From Heterocephalus glaber (taxonomy: Eukaryota > Chordata > Mammalia > Rodentia > Bathyergidae): 64,000 bases of DNA. Made by a program: the position numbers and the translations under genes. Every line of letters starts with the position of its first letter. Within the stretch, counting starts at the first letter, position 1. Positions 62,525 through 64,000 of the stretch are shown piece after piece. The DNA lies in NCBI RefSeq assembly GCF_000247695.1, contig NW_004624849.1, forward strand, positions 2,327,772 through 2,391,771, read 5' to 3'. The notes beneath the pieces were generated by a model. The model worked only from the letters and a program-made list of their open reading frames with translations. It was not told the DNA's origin and did not search any database.

Positions 62525-62665
62525 GAAAAAAACACAGGCTGTAGAGCCAAAAGATCTGGGTTCAAATTCTGATTCACATGTACAGGCTGTGTGACTTTGG
62601 GCAAGCGACTCAACCATTATGAGAGTCAGTTTCCTTATTTATAATGCAAGGCTACAGCCCTTTCT
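62525..62665 (+). mobile_element. MIR SINE
   Basis: CTGGGTTCAAATTCTGATTC, GGCTGTGTGACTTTGGGCAA, GTCAGTTTCCTTATTTATAA. Confidence 0.85.
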
Positions 62666-63661
62666 CTGAAGGCTGGGCTGAGATGAAGCAAAATTGAATC
62701 TGTTCTCTGAGGACAGAGTAGCTCTTCAGTTTTCAGTAACAATATAAAATATTCTATAGGGCCAGAGCAAAAGGCGGGGCTAATATTCCCTCTTTCAGCA
62801 CTGGCTTGGTGGTGAGCTCCAGAAACTTCTCTAGGAATGCAGAGTGCCAGACTCCATCCAGAGAGGAACTTACTTGTCAGAGGGAGGGTACCGCAGGGTG
62901 GGCACCCATCGGCAGCTTCCAGGGCCTGTGCTTCAGGGATCTGCTAACAGCAAACAAGGGTTAAGGTAATCCTTGTATTTTAAATCAACACATGCAAGTC
63001 ATTTTATACTTAGCAATTAGGGGATTGGATTGCAGGTAGGGAAGAATAACAAGAAGGAATGCCTAAGCTGAGATTTTTAAAAAATGAGGTTTTGTTTTTA
63101 TTTTGTCATGGGGTAACATTTACTGAGTTCTTCCCGTATATCCCTAAGAAGTAAGTCACAAGCCTGGAAGGGACTGCAATTTTCGATATCACATGGGGAA
63201 AGATACTCAGAGGAAAGCAGAGTCAAGAAAGGGTACCTTCCAGGACTGATGACAGCATTTGAGTGGCTGGATCCAGCTGTGCCTGAGATCCCTGAATTTC
63301 TCAAATCCAGGAACTAATAAATGATATTGTGTGTGTAACCAGTTTGTTGAGGTCCTGCTACTTTCAACTGAAAAATAAACACTGGCTGAACTCTGAAATC
63401 CTTAGCTGCCTATATGCCCCCCTCACCTAAAGTAACATTTCCTTATGTGTATCATGAGTATAATCACATCTTCCCTGGGCATTGTGCCTGCCCCATGTAA
63501 AAGGAATATCTTGGCTTAGTTGAAATCAAATATGAAATTTCCTTACTTATAGAAGTAACATGTAACCAGGAAAATGCCTTTATCAGGTCTGGGGAGATTA
63601 ATTTCTCAAGGGCTTATTTATTCATTCAAAAAGACTCTACTGAGTGTCCAACACCATTCAG

Positions 63662-63835
63662 GTTGGTGGCTCTCAAGTTTGTGTATTAGAATTCCCTGCA
63701 GTACTTTAAAAGTACAGTGTATCCACTGATGTCTGGTCCTACCCTCAGGATCTAGATGCAGCTGCCCTGGGCTGAGGCACCGTGGCTTTTAAAGCTCATC
63801 AGGTGATTCTAATCTGTAGTTAAGGTAGGCAACCA
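63662..63835. mobile_element. MER5-like (hAT-Charlie) element
   Basis: GGTGGCTCTCAAGTTTGTGT, TTAGAATTCCCTGCAG, CTCATCAGGTGATTCTAATC. Non-autonomous DNA transposon, no open frame. Confidence 0.65.
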
Positions 63836-64000
63836 GGGTGCAGGAGCTAAGCCACAGCACTGAGCAACACAGACAACCCTTGCCCTTGCGAAGGTGCCTA
63901 GAAGGGAAGACAGCTGACAAGCAAGACAAGTGTCACAAGGGAAGGCTGGAGAGTCACAGGAGTGTAAGACAGGGTAATGTGTAGTCTGGGGTTGGATAGA

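Larger units (their letters stand above)
40504..64000 (-). other. MAPT: MAPT intron 0 (upstream of the start-codon exon), partial
   Basis: The acceptor of exon 1 is preceded by CTTTTCCCAG, so this is intron, not promoter. The noncoding first exon was not found; its expected end (human CTGTCGACTATCAG) is absent. Contents: SINEs, MIRs, an L1-like relic, an MLT1-like LTR, a MER5-like piece, purine tracts, a GT repeat and a CpG-rich block, each listed separately. Intervals 42990-44790, 45220-46500, 47420-48290, 49000-50790, 57000-60920 and 62700-63650 show no element or exon that I can name. Whether this intron continues to the true first exon without another transcript inside cannot be told here. 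Confidence 0.8.

Overview
The window is part of a mammalian genome and holds one recognisable gene, MAPT (microtubule-associated protein tau), on the minus strand. Eleven coding exons can be placed base by base from codon identity, GT/AG borders and phase: exon 1 with the start codon (40387-40503), 2, 3, 4, a long 4A, 5, 6, 7, 8, 9 and 10 (3700-3792). Exons 11-13 (rest of the repeat domain, C-terminus, 3'UTR) lie beyond position 1. The non-coding first exon and main promoter lie beyond position 64000, so the right-hand 23.5 kb is the intron before exon 1.

Organism: a rodent. Exon 1 lacks the block that human tau has after residue 18, as in mouse and rat tau. Exon 7 carries the two-codon insertion known from mouse. 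The introns are full of tRNA-derived ID-type SINEs and B1/B1-dID-type SINEs. The SINE spectrum does not look murid. Castorimorpha (for example a beaver) is my weak guess; this is inference only.

Layout from right to left, the direction of transcription: 40504-64000 intron 0, with SINEs, MIRs, an L1-like relic, an MLT1-like LTR, two long purine tracts and an isolated CpG-rich block (46515-46700) holding a CTCF-like site. Exons 1-4 (40.5-27.8 kb) encode the acidic projection domain; exons 2 and 3 are the alternative N-terminal inserts. Exons 4A, 6 and 8 (25.6-16.7 kb) are the cassette exons of big (peripheral) tau. Exons 7 and 9 give the proline-rich region and the first microtubule-binding repeat. 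After a 10.9 kb intron, exon 10 gives repeat 2, which decides between 3R and 4R tau.

All phases fit. Exon 1 ends in phase 1; exons 2, 3, 4, 4A and 8 are 1-1; exon 5 returns to phase 0; exons 6 and 10 are 0-0; exon 7 is 0-1; exon 9 is 1-0. Any combination of the cassettes 2, 3, 4A, 6, 8 and 10 therefore keeps frame. Without 4A, 6 and 8 the exons seen here give 296 codons; with all of them 739 codons, to the end of exon 10.

The points most worth a second look are the long exon 4A with no AG at the usual short-form acceptor, the intact exon 8, the changed hairpin at the exon 10 donor, the intron-0 CpG/CTCF block and a diverged duplication in intron 10. I saw no second protein-coding gene, no RNA gene and no prokaryotic feature.
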